Shown one piece after another: positions 41,632-49,093 of a stretch of DNA of 49,093 nucleotides (within the stretch, counting starts at the first letter, position 1; each line of letters starts with the position of its first letter). The position numbers and the translations under genes were made by a program. Under the pieces are notes generated by a model, which searched no databases, was not told where the DNA came from, and saw nothing but the letters and a program-made list of their open reading frames with translations. The stretch is from Ardenticatenaceae bacterium (lineage in GTDB: Bacteria; Chloroflexota; Anaerolineae; Promineifilales; Promineifilaceae): NCBI GenBank assembly GCA_030065875.1, contig JASJCR010000076.1, positions 1 through 49,093 of the forward strand, given 5' to 3'.

Positions 41632-42605
41632 ATCTGGAAATCATTCGCCGGCCGTTTAACCGGTATTTTTTGCGCCACAATCCGTATCTGTTTGCTCTTT
41701 TTTTGCTGCTGCTTTCTCTAGCCATCAACTACTTTTTGCAGCCAAACCTCTTTGATCTGCGGGTTTTAAACGGCAATATGCGCATCTTTTTGCCGCTGAT
41801 GATTTTGGCGGCCGGGCAGTCTATCGTCGTATTGGGTGGGGGGATCGATCTGTCAGTGGGCACCGTTGTATCGCTGGTCAACGCCGTCCTGATCACCAAT
41901 TTGGCCCGCGAGTCAGGTCCGGTTGAAGTTTTATGGGCGATCGCCCTGGGATTGGGCATTGGGCTGCTGGCCGGGGCGTTTAACGGGTTGTGCGTGGCAT
42001 ACCTGCGCCTCCAGCCTATTGTGACCACCTACGCTACGAGCTTCATTTATTCCGGCCTGGCCCTGTATATTTTGCCTCGGCCGGGTGGAGCGATTCCGGC
42101 TGAACTGGCCCGTCTTTACCGCTCAACCCCGGCCTCGATTCCCTTTACGCTCCTGATGGTCGTGCTGCTTCTCCTGATTTGGAAATTGATTCGGGCGACC
42201 CGTTTTGGCACCTTTTTATATGCGCTGGGAGGGGATGCGGAGGCATCTTTCACCACCGGCATCAGGGTATCGCGCATGCGTCTGTGGATCTACACTGTTT
42301 CTGGTGGATTTGCGGCTTTGTCGGCCGTGGCCCTGACGCTCAGCACCAGCACCGGGGATCCCCGAATTGGGGAGAGCATGACTTTGGATTCGATTGTCGC
42401 CGTTGTTTTGGGAGGCACCCGCCTGAGCGGTGGGTATGGGGGAATTGCCGGCTCGATTATCGGGGTGGCCATTTTAGGCACTATTCGCAACATTATTTCA
42501 TTCGCTAACGTCCCCACCTGGTGGCAAACATTGGTAGATGCGGTCATCATCGTGTCGGCGCTGGCCGGTCCGGGTCTCATTAAACTTTTGCGGAGGGGAT
42601 CATGA
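41628..42605 (+). CDS. Sugar ABC transporter permease (RbsC-like), first
   Basis: A 325-residue integral membrane permease of the BPD_transp_2 family. Landmarks are GQSIVVLGGGIDLSVGTVVSL, with the characteristic GIDLSVG, and YALGGDAEASFTTGIRVSRM near the coupling loop, then VVLGGTRLSGGYGGIAGSIIG. It starts within the ATPase stop (ATGA) and its own stop overlaps the second permease by ATGA, so the three genes are translationally coupled. Confidence 0.93.
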   Translation: MNLEIIRRPFNRYFLRHNPYLFALFLLLLSLAINYFLQPNLFDLRVLNGNMRIFLPLMILAAGQSIVVLGGGIDLSVGTVVSLVNAVLITNLARESGPVEVLWAIALGLGIGLLAGAFNGLCVAYLRLQPIVTTYATSFIYSGLALYILPRPGGAIPAELARLYRSTPASIPFTLLMVVLLLLIWKLIRATRFGTFLYALGGDAEASFTTGIRVSRMRLWIYTVSGGFAALSAVALTLSTSTGDPRIGESMTLDSIVAVVLGGTRLSGGYGGIAGSIIGVAILGTIRNIISFANVPTWWQTLVDAVIIVSALAGPGLIKLLRRGS

Positions 42606-43549
42606 CCATTAGAGGGTATAAATTTCCAGCACCGCTGATCGCTTTGTCTCTGGCCGTGCTCCTCTTCTTTTTAGGAGGGGTGCTGCGCTCCGGATTTGCC
42701 AACTGGGAACAGGCGGTCAACATCGTGCGTCTGGCTGCTTTCCTGGGCATAATTGCCGCCGGACAAACCCTGGTCATCATCAGCGGGGGTGAAGGGATTG
42801 ATTTGTCGGTAGGGAGCGTGGTCACTTTGGGGGCGCTGATCATGTTTCGTATCGGTGACGGCAGCAACAGCATGATTCTGCCTGCGCTGGTGCTGGCCCT
42901 GGCGGCCGGGGGGATGATCGGCCTGATTAACGGCCTGGGAATCGCTTTTGTGCGCATTCCGCCGTTGGTGATGACCCTGGGGATGACCGGCGTCGTTCAG
43001 GGGGTCATTCTGGGGTTTACGCAGGGGGTCCTGGAAGGAGAGACGCCGCCGCTTTTGGCGACCATCATCACCCGGCCGATTGTCGGCCGGGTGCCGGGAA
43101 TCGTGTTTTTCTGGCTCATTTTTGGTCTGGGCATGTGGTTGCTGATTGAGCGTACCGCTTACGGGAAGAAACTTTTTGCCATCGGCACCAATCGCGTGGC
43201 GGCTACGCTCTCTGGCGTGCGGGTCAATCGGGAGATTCTCATCACCTACGCCTTGAGCGGGCTGCTGGCGGCGCTCGGCGGCGTGATCGTGTTGGGTTTT
43301 ACCGACATTGTCTTTTTAAATTTGGGCAACCGCTATCTTTTTCCCTCGATTGCGGCCGTGGTGGTCGGAGGCACCGTGTTGGCCGGTGGGCAGGGGAGTT
43401 ACTGGGGCACGATGTCTGGTGCCCTGGTGTTGACGCTGCTCACTAGCTTGCTGACCGCGCTGCAATTTTCAGAGGCGATCCAGCAAATGGCGTTGGGGGT
43501 GATTTTGCTACTGCTGCTGTCGATTTACGGCCGGCAGCGAACAAATTGA
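42602..43549 (+). CDS. Sugar ABC transporter permease (RbsC-like), second
   Basis: A 315-residue paralogue of the preceding permease with the same landmarks: GQTLVIISGGEGIDLSVGSV, FAIGTNRVAATLSGVRVN and VVVGGTVLAGGQGSYWG. The two permeases probably form a heterodimer. It is the last gene of the operon; no clear terminator follows in the 21 bp before the convergent gene. Confidence 0.92.
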   Translation: MTIRGYKFPAPLIALSLAVLLFFLGGVLRSGFANWEQAVNIVRLAAFLGIIAAGQTLVIISGGEGIDLSVGSVVTLGALIMFRIGDGSNSMILPALVLALAAGGMIGLINGLGIAFVRIPPLVMTLGMTGVVQGVILGFTQGVLEGETPPLLATIITRPIVGRVPGIVFFWLIFGLGMWLLIERTAYGKKLFAIGTNRVAATLSGVRVNREILITYALSGLLAALGGVIVLGFTDIVFLNLGNRYLFPSIAAVVVGGTVLAGGQGSYWGTMSGALVLTLLTSLLTALQFSEAIQQMALGVILLLLLSIYGRQRTN

Positions 43550-43570
43550 TGGCCTGATAACCTTTGAGAT

Positions 43571-43948
43571 TTAGCAAGCCACGTCTTCGCCTCGCTCCCA
43601 CATTTCAACCGTTCGGACGATAAATTTTTCGATCTGCGTATCTGAAATGGCCAGCGATTTTTTAAAGCGCAGGCACCCCTTACCGGCATCGATTCCCTCG
43701 AGCAAGCGGCCGTCGGGATCCACTTTTTTGGCATCGCCAATATAAAGACTCACGTACTTTTTTTGAGCGTTGAGGTGAAACAAAATGCCGTTTTCATCGC
43801 CATAGCTCAGCATTTTATAATTTATTCCCTCTTCTAAATTTGGCCCGCTGTTTTTGATAAGCTGCCGCAATTTTTCGAGCTTCTCCTTGCGCCAGTCATC
43901 TTCAAGCATTTCCATATATTCGGCCGGTGTTTTGGCATCATACTGCAT
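43571..43948 (-). CDS. DUF1801/YdhG-like small protein
   Basis: A 125-residue soluble protein: TPAEYMEMLEDDWRKEKLEKLRQLI, INYKMLSYG, FHLNAQKKYVSLYIGD and GCLRFKKS fit the DUF1801 family (YdhG-like, frataxin-related fold, some members proposed iron chaperones). It converges with the second permease. Function here is unknown. Confidence 0.75.
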   Translation of the reverse strand: MQYDAKTPAEYMEMLEDDWRKEKLEKLRQLIKNSGPNLEEGINYKMLSYGDENGILFHLNAQKKYVSLYIGDAKKVDPDGRLLEGIDAGKGCLRFKKSLAISDTQIEKFIVRTVEMWERGEDVAC

Positions 43949-44055
43949 GATTAAACCTCCGTTTTTGCAGTAAAAAGTATAAAGTAAAAAGAAAGCTAAT
44001 CCTCTTTAGAATAGCGCACTTTCTTCAACTTAGTAAACTACGTGGCCCTGTTGCG

Positions 44056-44262
44056 TTACTTATTTTTTCGTTGACGGTCGGCAAACAGAAAACCGATGGT
44101 AGACAGGCTAAGAATCATGATGCTCAAGGCATTCGCATGTTCACTACCCCGACTTAGCCAGGACCCTACAAGGATAACCGTGGCCCATACGAAGCCATAA
44201 GCGATCCATGAGGTAAAGCTTTCTCGCTCACAAGCATAAATTTTGCTGATGATACCTTTCAT
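44056..44262 (-). CDS. Small two-helix membrane protein
   Basis: A 68-residue protein with two hydrophobic segments (WIAYGFVWATVILVGSWL and ALSIMILSLSTIGFLFA) and a basic tail RQRKNK. GGAGA precedes its ATG. Family not recognised. Confidence 0.5.
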   Translation of the reverse strand: MKGIISKIYACERESFTSWIAYGFVWATVILVGSWLSRGSEHANALSIMILSLSTIGFLFADRQRKNK

Positions 44263-44309
44263 TTTTGTTCTCCAATACTCTTTTGAGTAATAATTTTTGA
44301 TCGTTCACT

Positions 44310-44628
44310 TTAATTAGTAGTCAAAAGGATTGGGTTTATTACAAACCGCGATAAAGATACAGGGAGCTGGGTCAAAATCTTTTCCATATTTGCTAAAGAG
44401 TTTTCCAATTTGGAAAAGTTGGCACTGGAAGAAAACCGTTGTTTAGGGCGACATCTATAATGGGAACATCAGGATGAAACTCGAGCATATTGGTGGCGCT
44501 TTCCAACCGCCTACGGGTGATGTAGTCGTTTAATGTTTCGGCCATGAGGCCGCGGAAAATACAGTGAAAATGATAAGGAGAGAAATGGCTGTCTTCAGCT
44601 ACATCCTGGTTCAATAACTTGTGACATC
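44310..44628 (-). pseudogene. Relic of an AraC-family regulator
   Basis: Reading on the minus strand, HFSPYHFHCIFRGLMAE, then TLNDYITRRRLESATNML and DVALNNGF, is the AraC helix-turn-helix core. The frame then breaks: GGTTTT is one T short, since adding one base restores the AraC continuation FSSSANFSKLENSLANM. The first helix is also shortened, and nothing remains of any other domain. A decayed fragment lodged behind the EACC1-EAD gene. Confidence 0.75.
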
Positions 44629-45240
44629 CTATCCCCAATCCACCTGATCATTTTGCTCCCCGCACAGGCGCCGGAGCTCCCCGACCAAACGCCGCTTTTC
44701 AGCATAATCTATCAATGCCAACATCTTCCCTCCCAGATTATCCTGATCTGAACCGATATGATCGTAGTCAACACCCAGATCAAAACAGATTACCTTAAAC
44801 TCAGCGCGACCAATATGATCGATCATTTTCTTTCGCAACATCGTCAACTCATTGAGCGAGGTCGCCTCGACATCTTGAATGAGGATTTGCGGACTTCGCA
44901 GGGAGTCGTATCTGGCCAACATCTCGGGGGCAGTTTCACTTGGGGGCTGTACCAACAGCCGCACGTCACGATGGTGCTGCAGCCAGGTATTGAGCGTCAT
45001 TTTAACTGATGTTAAGAGGGTGCCTGAAGCGATCAGCGAGACAATGATCGTGTTCCAGTCAAGCGCTTCCCCGACCTTGGCCCCCTCTGGAATATCACCG
45101 GCTGAGGCAAAGCGGGCGTCATCAACATCAACTTCGAGCAGTTGATGTCGCAGCTGGCGCGATAGGTCGGCGAGTTCTTCCTGATCATAATCGGTAGCCG
45201 ACTGGATTGATACAAATAAGTTTTCAGCTTCACCATTCAT
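44629..45240 (-). CDS. EACC1-EAD membrane protein of a conflict system
   Basis: A 203-residue protein. Residues 1-61 are the N-terminal part of an EACC1-like (effector-associated constant component) domain with ELADLSRQLRHQLL, followed by one membrane helix (about 65-85, IIVSLIASGTLLTS) and the strand RDVRLLVQP (about 91-99). The C-terminal half (about 130-203) is an effector-associated death-like domain (EAD1 type): AEFKVICFDLGVDYDHIG, then a helical end RRLVGELRRLC. ATG 45240 has AAGGATGA upstream. It follows the caspase gene by 110 bp and shares the EAD core with it. Known families of this design are proposed adaptors of conflict systems. Confidence 0.8.
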   Translation of the reverse strand: MNGEAENLFVSIQSATDYDQEELADLSRQLRHQLLEVDVDDARFASAGDIPEGAKVGEALDWNTIIVSLIASGTLLTSVKMTLNTWLQHHRDVRLLVQPPSETAPEMLARYDSLRSPQILIQDVEATSLNELTMLRKKMIDHIGRAEFKVICFDLGVDYDHIGSDQDNLGGKMLALIDYAEKRRLVGELRRLCGEQNDQVDWG

Positions 45241-45319
45241 CAATACTCATCCTTAGGATTTCAGACGTATCGGAGGTTGTCTTTTGCCACATATTTGACC
45301 TGCTAAAATTTTGGCCTCG

Positions 45320-45348
45320 GCGCTAGCCACGCTTCAGCGTCAGAGCGC
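45320..45348 (-). other. Nested hairpin just after the caspase stop
   Basis: GCGCT/AGCGC (45320-45324, 45344-45348) encloses ACGC/GCGT (45329-45332, 45337-45340) with a 4-base loop, TGAA when read on the coding strand. It begins 2 bases beyond the stop codon. No U-tract follows. Confidence 0.5.
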
Positions 45349-45350
45349 AC

Positions 45351-47555
45351 TTAAGATGAGGGAAACAACACCACCACACGAAAACCGACATTGGTGTTGC
45401 GATTACCAGGATCAAGCAAGCCGCGGCCAGACGCGCGTACGACGGTCCGATTAAAAGCCCACGAACCGCCGCGTAAAACGCGTGGTTCGGCGGCAGACGA
45501 ATCAACACTTTCCAACTCACGCTGATATGGGTAGCTGTCCGTATATTCAGACCGCGTCCATTCCCAAACATTTCCGGCCATATCTTCTACCCCATAGGGA
45601 CTTGCTCCCGCTGGAAAACTTCCGACCGGAGATGTGTTCTGAAATGCATCATTTGCCGTTTTATCTGCCCATTCAAATTCACATGAATCATCACAATAAT
45701 TGAGCAACGTACCATTAAATTCATTCCCCCATGGATAGATGATCGAGTCTGCGCCTCCGCGGGCCGCTTTTTCCCATTCCGCTTCACTGGGCAAGGCGAT
45801 TGTTAAACCAGTCTCCTTACCAAGCCAATCCGTATATGCGACAGCATCTTCCCAACTGACCTGAGAAACAGGGTGATTTCCTAATCCTTCAGGATAATTA
45901 CGGGTTGCCACATCCCAATTAAATTGGTCGATATATGGCTCGACAATTTCAGAGTATTGTTCATCACTATAGAAAGTATAATCTTCTCGAGTCATGTTCG
46001 GAACTCGATGCCCAGTGGCATCGACAAATTCCTTGTATTGGGCGTTCGTCACCTCAAACCGGGAAATCCAATAAGTATCCAGCGTTACTTCATGCAGTTG
46101 TTTCTCATTATCGTCAGCCAACTCATCGCTATCGTTGGCCCCCATCATAAACGGCCCGGCTGGAATCTCGATCCACTCAAACCCCATGACATCTTGAGGA
46201 ACAAAGGGAGTTGCTGTTAGTGTGGAGGTGGGTTCGGCGTTTTCCGTTTCTGTAAAATCACTAGCTCCAGCTGGGGAGTCAGGTGCATCTCTACCATTGC
46301 CAGATTCTTGAAATGCCAAATAACTACCCCCTAAAACCAGTACAGCTACAATTCCCCAACCCCATGTCGGTATATGCCTTAAGATCTCTTCAAACGGGTT
46401 TGAAGCGGCCGCTTTTTCTCGTCCCGCTGGTTTAGCAGATGGAACCGTCTCAGTACGTTGTTCAACACGGTCCATGGGCTGTGGCCTTGGCCGAAGCTTG
46501 ACATAAACATCTCCCCTTTTACCAAATACCTCCTCAAACAAATCTGGCACATTGCGATTGAGCCAGTCGATTAATTTATCCAGCTGATCCCTCTGTTCCA
46601 ATTGCTTCAGCATGGCCCGAATTTTGGAGATTTTAGTCTGGCCCAGCCTCCGCTCGTCCAATCCTAGGTCAAAGGCGATATTTTCGATGTCTTCCCCCTC
46701 AAAGACATCATCCAGCACCTTGCGCAAATCTTCTAATGTCACTTCGCCACCCACCCGCCTGGGTGGCGGTTTTTTATCGGTCGGGTAAACGCGTAAATTT
46801 TTAGCCAGAATCAGCTCCCCTTCCTGTTTATGGCTAAATTTTCGCGGGGTTTGTGGTTTCTCTTCGGTGCTATCCGCTTTCACCTGGTCATATACATACT
46901 CATAAAGGTCGTCAACGGTTACTCGGCCGGTCCCATGTTTATCCGCTTTGCCCGTTTTTAACCCCTGTACCAGATGATGAGTAAAACGGGAGTTTTCTCG
47001 CCCTCCTTGAACCTCATCTCCTTCCCAGGCGTATTGAGTCTCATCCGTTGAGGTGAGAATCACCCGTCCGCGGCCGTGGCTTTCCCCTTCAAAGGCGGTT
47101 TTAGTACCAACAGTCTGGCCAGGTACAGCACGGCTTCCTCGGGCGAACGCCCCGCTGTGGCAGCAGTCGAGGATCAATATTTGCCGTTTAGATCGGCTGT
47201 TGTCCATGCTCTCACTAACATAGGATGAAGAAAGAGAGGTCGGCCGAAGCGCGTCAGTTCGAGTGTCTTTGGTGGCTAAATAGAGTCGGCCGTTGGCATC
47301 GAGCACTCCATGCCCCGAAAAATAGAGCAGCAAGGTATCATCGCGCCCTTTGCCACGGAAAAATTGATCCACCTCAACCCGAATTGTTCCGTCATCCTGG
47401 TTAATGAGCGTGGTGACTTCATCAAAATATCCGATTTGGGGGTCCTTCAGGACCGATTCGAGGGCCTGGGCATCCACCTCAGGCGCAGACAGGCGCGACA
47501 ACTTTGGGTCGTCGTAGGTTCCATTACTGATGATAAGCGCCAATCGCCGAGCCAT
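45351..47555 (-). CDS. Caspase-like peptidase / EAD / membrane / FGE-fold fusion
   Basis: A 734-residue fusion. Residues 1-255: caspase-like (C14) peptidase with the dyad His82 (YFSGHG) and Cys132 (LDCCHSG), so probably active. About 270-345: an EAD whose core IAFDLGLDERRLG matches the EAD of the neighbouring EACC1 protein. 399-415: membrane helix (WGIVAVLVLGGSYLAF). About 457-734: FGE-sulfatase fold (WIEIPAGPFMMG, EAEWEKAARGG, GNVWEWT, RVLRGGSW). In the last segment, where true FGE has its catalytic cysteines, there are none, so ligand binding is more likely than formylglycine formation. AGAGGA precedes ATG. The caspase would be cytoplasmic and the FGE domain outside. Confidence 0.88.
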   Translation of the reverse strand: MARRLALIISNGTYDDPKLSRLSAPEVDAQALESVLKDPQIGYFDEVTTLINQDDGTIRVEVDQFFRGKGRDDTLLLYFSGHGVLDANGRLYLATKDTRTDALRPTSLSSSYVSESMDNSRSKRQILILDCCHSGAFARGSRAVPGQTVGTKTAFEGESHGRGRVILTSTDETQYAWEGDEVQGGRENSRFTHHLVQGLKTGKADKHGTGRVTVDDLYEYVYDQVKADSTEEKPQTPRKFSHKQEGELILAKNLRVYPTDKKPPPRRVGGEVTLEDLRKVLDDVFEGEDIENIAFDLGLDERRLGQTKISKIRAMLKQLEQRDQLDKLIDWLNRNVPDLFEEVFGKRGDVYVKLRPRPQPMDRVEQRTETVPSAKPAGREKAAASNPFEEILRHIPTWGWGIVAVLVLGGSYLAFQESGNGRDAPDSPAGASDFTETENAEPTSTLTATPFVPQDVMGFEWIEIPAGPFMMGANDSDELADDNEKQLHEVTLDTYWISRFEVTNAQYKEFVDATGHRVPNMTREDYTFYSDEQYSEIVEPYIDQFNWDVATRNYPEGLGNHPVSQVSWEDAVAYTDWLGKETGLTIALPSEAEWEKAARGGADSIIYPWGNEFNGTLLNYCDDSCEFEWADKTANDAFQNTSPVGSFPAGASPYGVEDMAGNVWEWTRSEYTDSYPYQRELESVDSSAAEPRVLRGGSWAFNRTVVRASGRGLLDPGNRNTNVGFRVVVLFPSS

Positions 47556-47612
47556 AAAGGTCCTCTTTTTTGTGTTTGCTCAAATTGCCAGCGGCCTAAT
47601 AGCATAACATGA

Positions 47613-47723
47613 ATCCCAAGGGGAACCAACAGAAGTCGGACTTCGAAGGAAGTGTTTGAAGATTTGGCCCGCTTTATCAACCCAACCAAGTATCATTTAG
47701 AGACCATTCGAGATAGTAGGTAA
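47613..47723 (+). pseudogene. Possible short coding remnant
   Basis: An open stretch of 36 codons without an ATG ends in EVFEDLARFINPTKYHLE and a TAA stop. The protein-like texture suggests the tail of a lost gene. Family not recognised; could be chance. Confidence 0.25.
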
Positions 47724-47786
47724 GCAAAAACCAACTCCATTTATCTTCCACGAGACTCCCCTAAGGATTTACTCCTTCAAAATCTA

Positions 47787-48617
47787 TTATTGCTCACAAA
47801 TGGTTCCAACAGAAACGGCTTGCCAACCATAAACGGTGTTGATTGTATAGCTAATCGTGGTTCCTTCACCCATGAGGGCAAGAAATTCTTCCGGTGACAA
47901 ACGAATACTTTTTGCCGCATCCATCCATGTGCCAATAGCTTTCTCAAGATCAATTACGATCTCTAGATCGCGATAGGTCATAGCATTTAGACTGACGTCA
48001 ACATTGTTGGTCAATCTCAAAAATATTTCGCCGTTCAATTCATATGCCCCCAATACCTGATGCAAGGTCGATACGCCTTCCGGATAATCTGGCCAACCGC
48101 CAATTGTCCAATAGAGTAAATCAATACTGCAATCAGAACAATAAGAGGGATTGGTTTGATATTGTCCTAACGTAAGAAAGGGGCACGACCCATAAGATCC
48201 GCCAGTAAGAGGAATCGCGTTTCCAGGTAATTCTGATGACCCTGAAAGCGTTGGGGTCACCGAAGGGGGAATCAACGTTGGTGTTATTGAAATGGGTGTG
48301 TTTGTGATTACAGGATAAGGTGTAGATATAGAAGTTGGAATGGTTGTTGGGGTCATTGTTGGTTCCAGAGTCGGCGTGCTTGTCTTCGTTGGGGTGAGGG
48401 AAGGGGTCAATGATGGGGGAATGGTTCTCGTCGCGGTTGGGGTGGGTGTCGCGGTTGGGGTCAATGAGGCAAAAAAAGCCTCGGCTAATATTTTGGGGGT
48501 AGGCGTTGGGTTTTCTGCAGCGGGAATGTACGATATACACCCCACAATCAAAATAATTCCACTTATCATCAACAAAAAAAAACCGCCCCGCATCATTTTT
48601 TGATTACCAATTTTCAT
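47787..48617 (-). CDS. Secreted lipoprotein with Thr/Pro linker
   Basis: A 276-residue lipoprotein. The lipobox IVGC puts the lipidated cysteine at 27. A Thr/Pro/Ser-rich linker (about 35-130) leads to a C-terminal domain with four cysteines (SYGSCPFL, NPSYCSDCSIDLLYW, GTICEQ) that may form disulfides. Family not recognised. I start at ATG 48617 because AAGAAGGA lies 8 bases upstream; the longer GTG frame begins at 48638. It is 231 bp upstream of the caspase gene on the same strand and might act with it, but this is only proximity. Confidence 0.75.
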   Translation of the reverse strand: MKIGNQKMMRGGFFLLMISGIILIVGCISYIPAAENPTPTPKILAEAFFASLTPTATPTPTATRTIPPSLTPSLTPTKTSTPTLEPTMTPTTIPTSISTPYPVITNTPISITPTLIPPSVTPTLSGSSELPGNAIPLTGGSYGSCPFLTLGQYQTNPSYCSDCSIDLLYWTIGGWPDYPEGVSTLHQVLGAYELNGEIFLRLTNNVDVSLNAMTYRDLEIVIDLEKAIGTWMDAAKSIRLSPEEFLALMGEGTTISYTINTVYGWQAVSVGTICEQ

Positions 48618-49093
48618 CGTAGGTTTCCTTCTTACCACTCGTGAGTTCCCCTTGCGAATATTTTGGAATCACGTTATTTTCAGCCAGTTCTTCTTATCAG
48701 CCAAATTCCAATTTTTTGAATGGGATTTTTATGTAATTTTGCCACAAACTGCCGCTTTTAGCTTTTTACAGACGAAAATTTACACCACACCTATCTTAGA
48801 AAACACCTTCAATAAAAACAAAAAACGCCTCGAATGGGGCGTTTTGGCTTGCGATTTTGGCCGTCAAAATCGGCTGTTGCGACCAAAAATGGTCAAATGT
48901 CGGCCGCAGACACAGCATATTGAGTTTCCCGGTTTCTAATCCTCAAATAAAGTACGAAATTGGGCCCAAGAGGTTAGAAAAAAAGGAGAGAGTCTACCGT
49001 TAAGTGCTCTCTTAAGATTCTTCGCCTACTATCCAATAGTCCAATAGTACCAATAGTATACTAGCCCCATTAGAGAAGCTGGAGAAGAACAAA
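48618..49093. other. Window-end spacer with terminator and low-complexity DNA
   Basis: No convincing gene; an open frame at 48652-48939 has poor composition and no ribosome-binding site. A hairpin at 48822-48845 is described separately. Bases 49030-49070 are CCAATAGTACCAATAG-type words. Confidence 0.5.
48822..48845. terminator. Bidirectional terminator
   Basis: AAAACGCCTC (48822-48831) pairs with GGGGCGTTTT (48836-48845) around GAAT, with one G-U pair and A/T-tracts on both sides. Confidence 0.7.

Noticed and set aside
45351..46190. Catalytic formylglycine-generating enzyme
   Set aside because: The fold is FGE-like, but the cysteines needed for catalysis are absent from the conserved C-terminal segment and no sulfatase is nearby.
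47787..48617. Third component of the caspase module
   Set aside because: The lipoprotein is on the same strand but 231 bp away, shares no domain with the module, and resembles generic Thr/Pro-linker lipoproteins.
48652..48939. Plus-strand 95-residue frame near the window end
   Set aside because: Phe/Lys/Asn-rich with no ribosome-binding site and it crosses the terminator hairpin at 48822-48845.

Overview
The window is chromosomal DNA of roughly 50-55% GC. It most resembles a filamentous, Anaerolineae-type member of the Chloroflexota; this is inferred from gene content and style, with no 16S or database match available. Pointers are the many secreted or lipid-anchored proteins with Thr/Pro-rich linkers, MinCDE beside a SEDS protein, a caspase/EAD conflict module of the kind common in multicellular bacteria, and intergenic spacers built from short low-complexity words (CCAATAACC, GACTCAGGACT, TCTGTGG, ATACGAGATACGAA). 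No tRNA, rRNA, CRISPR array or insertion sequence was recognised.

Layout. 1-6.3 kb: F1-ATPase operon atpA-atpG-atpD-atpC, a structured spacer, then mreB. 6.4-10.0 kb: rpsU, a small unknown ORF, the bifunctional peptidoglycan synthase pbpC and a cold-shock gene with a long leader. 10.3-19.4 kb: an MFS permease, an E1-type (RfbH) 3-dehydrase for 3,6-dideoxyhexose synthesis, and surface or secreted proteins including a GHL10 glycosidase-like protein. 19.4-22.4 kb: kynB-kynU and a metallo-beta-lactamase-fold hydrolase. 22.4-25.3 kb: a DinB-like protein, a GNAT, mutY and a VapBC-type toxin-antitoxin pair with a clear palindromic operator. 25.4-29.8 kb: an exopolysaccharide chain-length protein with a degenerate BY-kinase-like partner, then cysD-cysNC for sulfate activation. 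29.8-34.7 kb: a hairpin-rich repeat element, gltX, rodA and minE-minD-minC, all on the minus strand. 35.0-43.5 kb: a ROK regulator followed by a sugar ABC operon (binding lipoprotein, Gfo/Idh dehydrogenase, isomerase/epimerase, ATPase, two permeases). 43.6-49.1 kb: accessory DNA.

The most interesting locus is 44.6-47.6 kb. A caspase-like peptidase is fused to a death-like effector-associated domain (EAD), a membrane segment and a C-terminal FGE-sulfatase/C-type-lectin-fold domain without the catalytic cysteines of true FGE. Beside it is a small membrane protein of EACC1-EAD architecture. Both EADs carry the same FDLG(V/L)D core, which suggests homotypic assembly. This looks like a compact caspase-based conflict or regulated-death system with an unusual sensor end.

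Regulatory signals were readable in many spacers: an attenuator-like hairpin before rpsU, a sigma70-like promoter and long leader for csp, a strong promoter with repeated TGAAATAA words before the ROK gene, a three-half-site operator before vapB, an 11-bp hairpin touching the kynB start codon, and intercistronic hairpins inside the ABC operon. Several annotated-looking ORF ends are really low-complexity spacer sequence read as protein, and starts were corrected accordingly.
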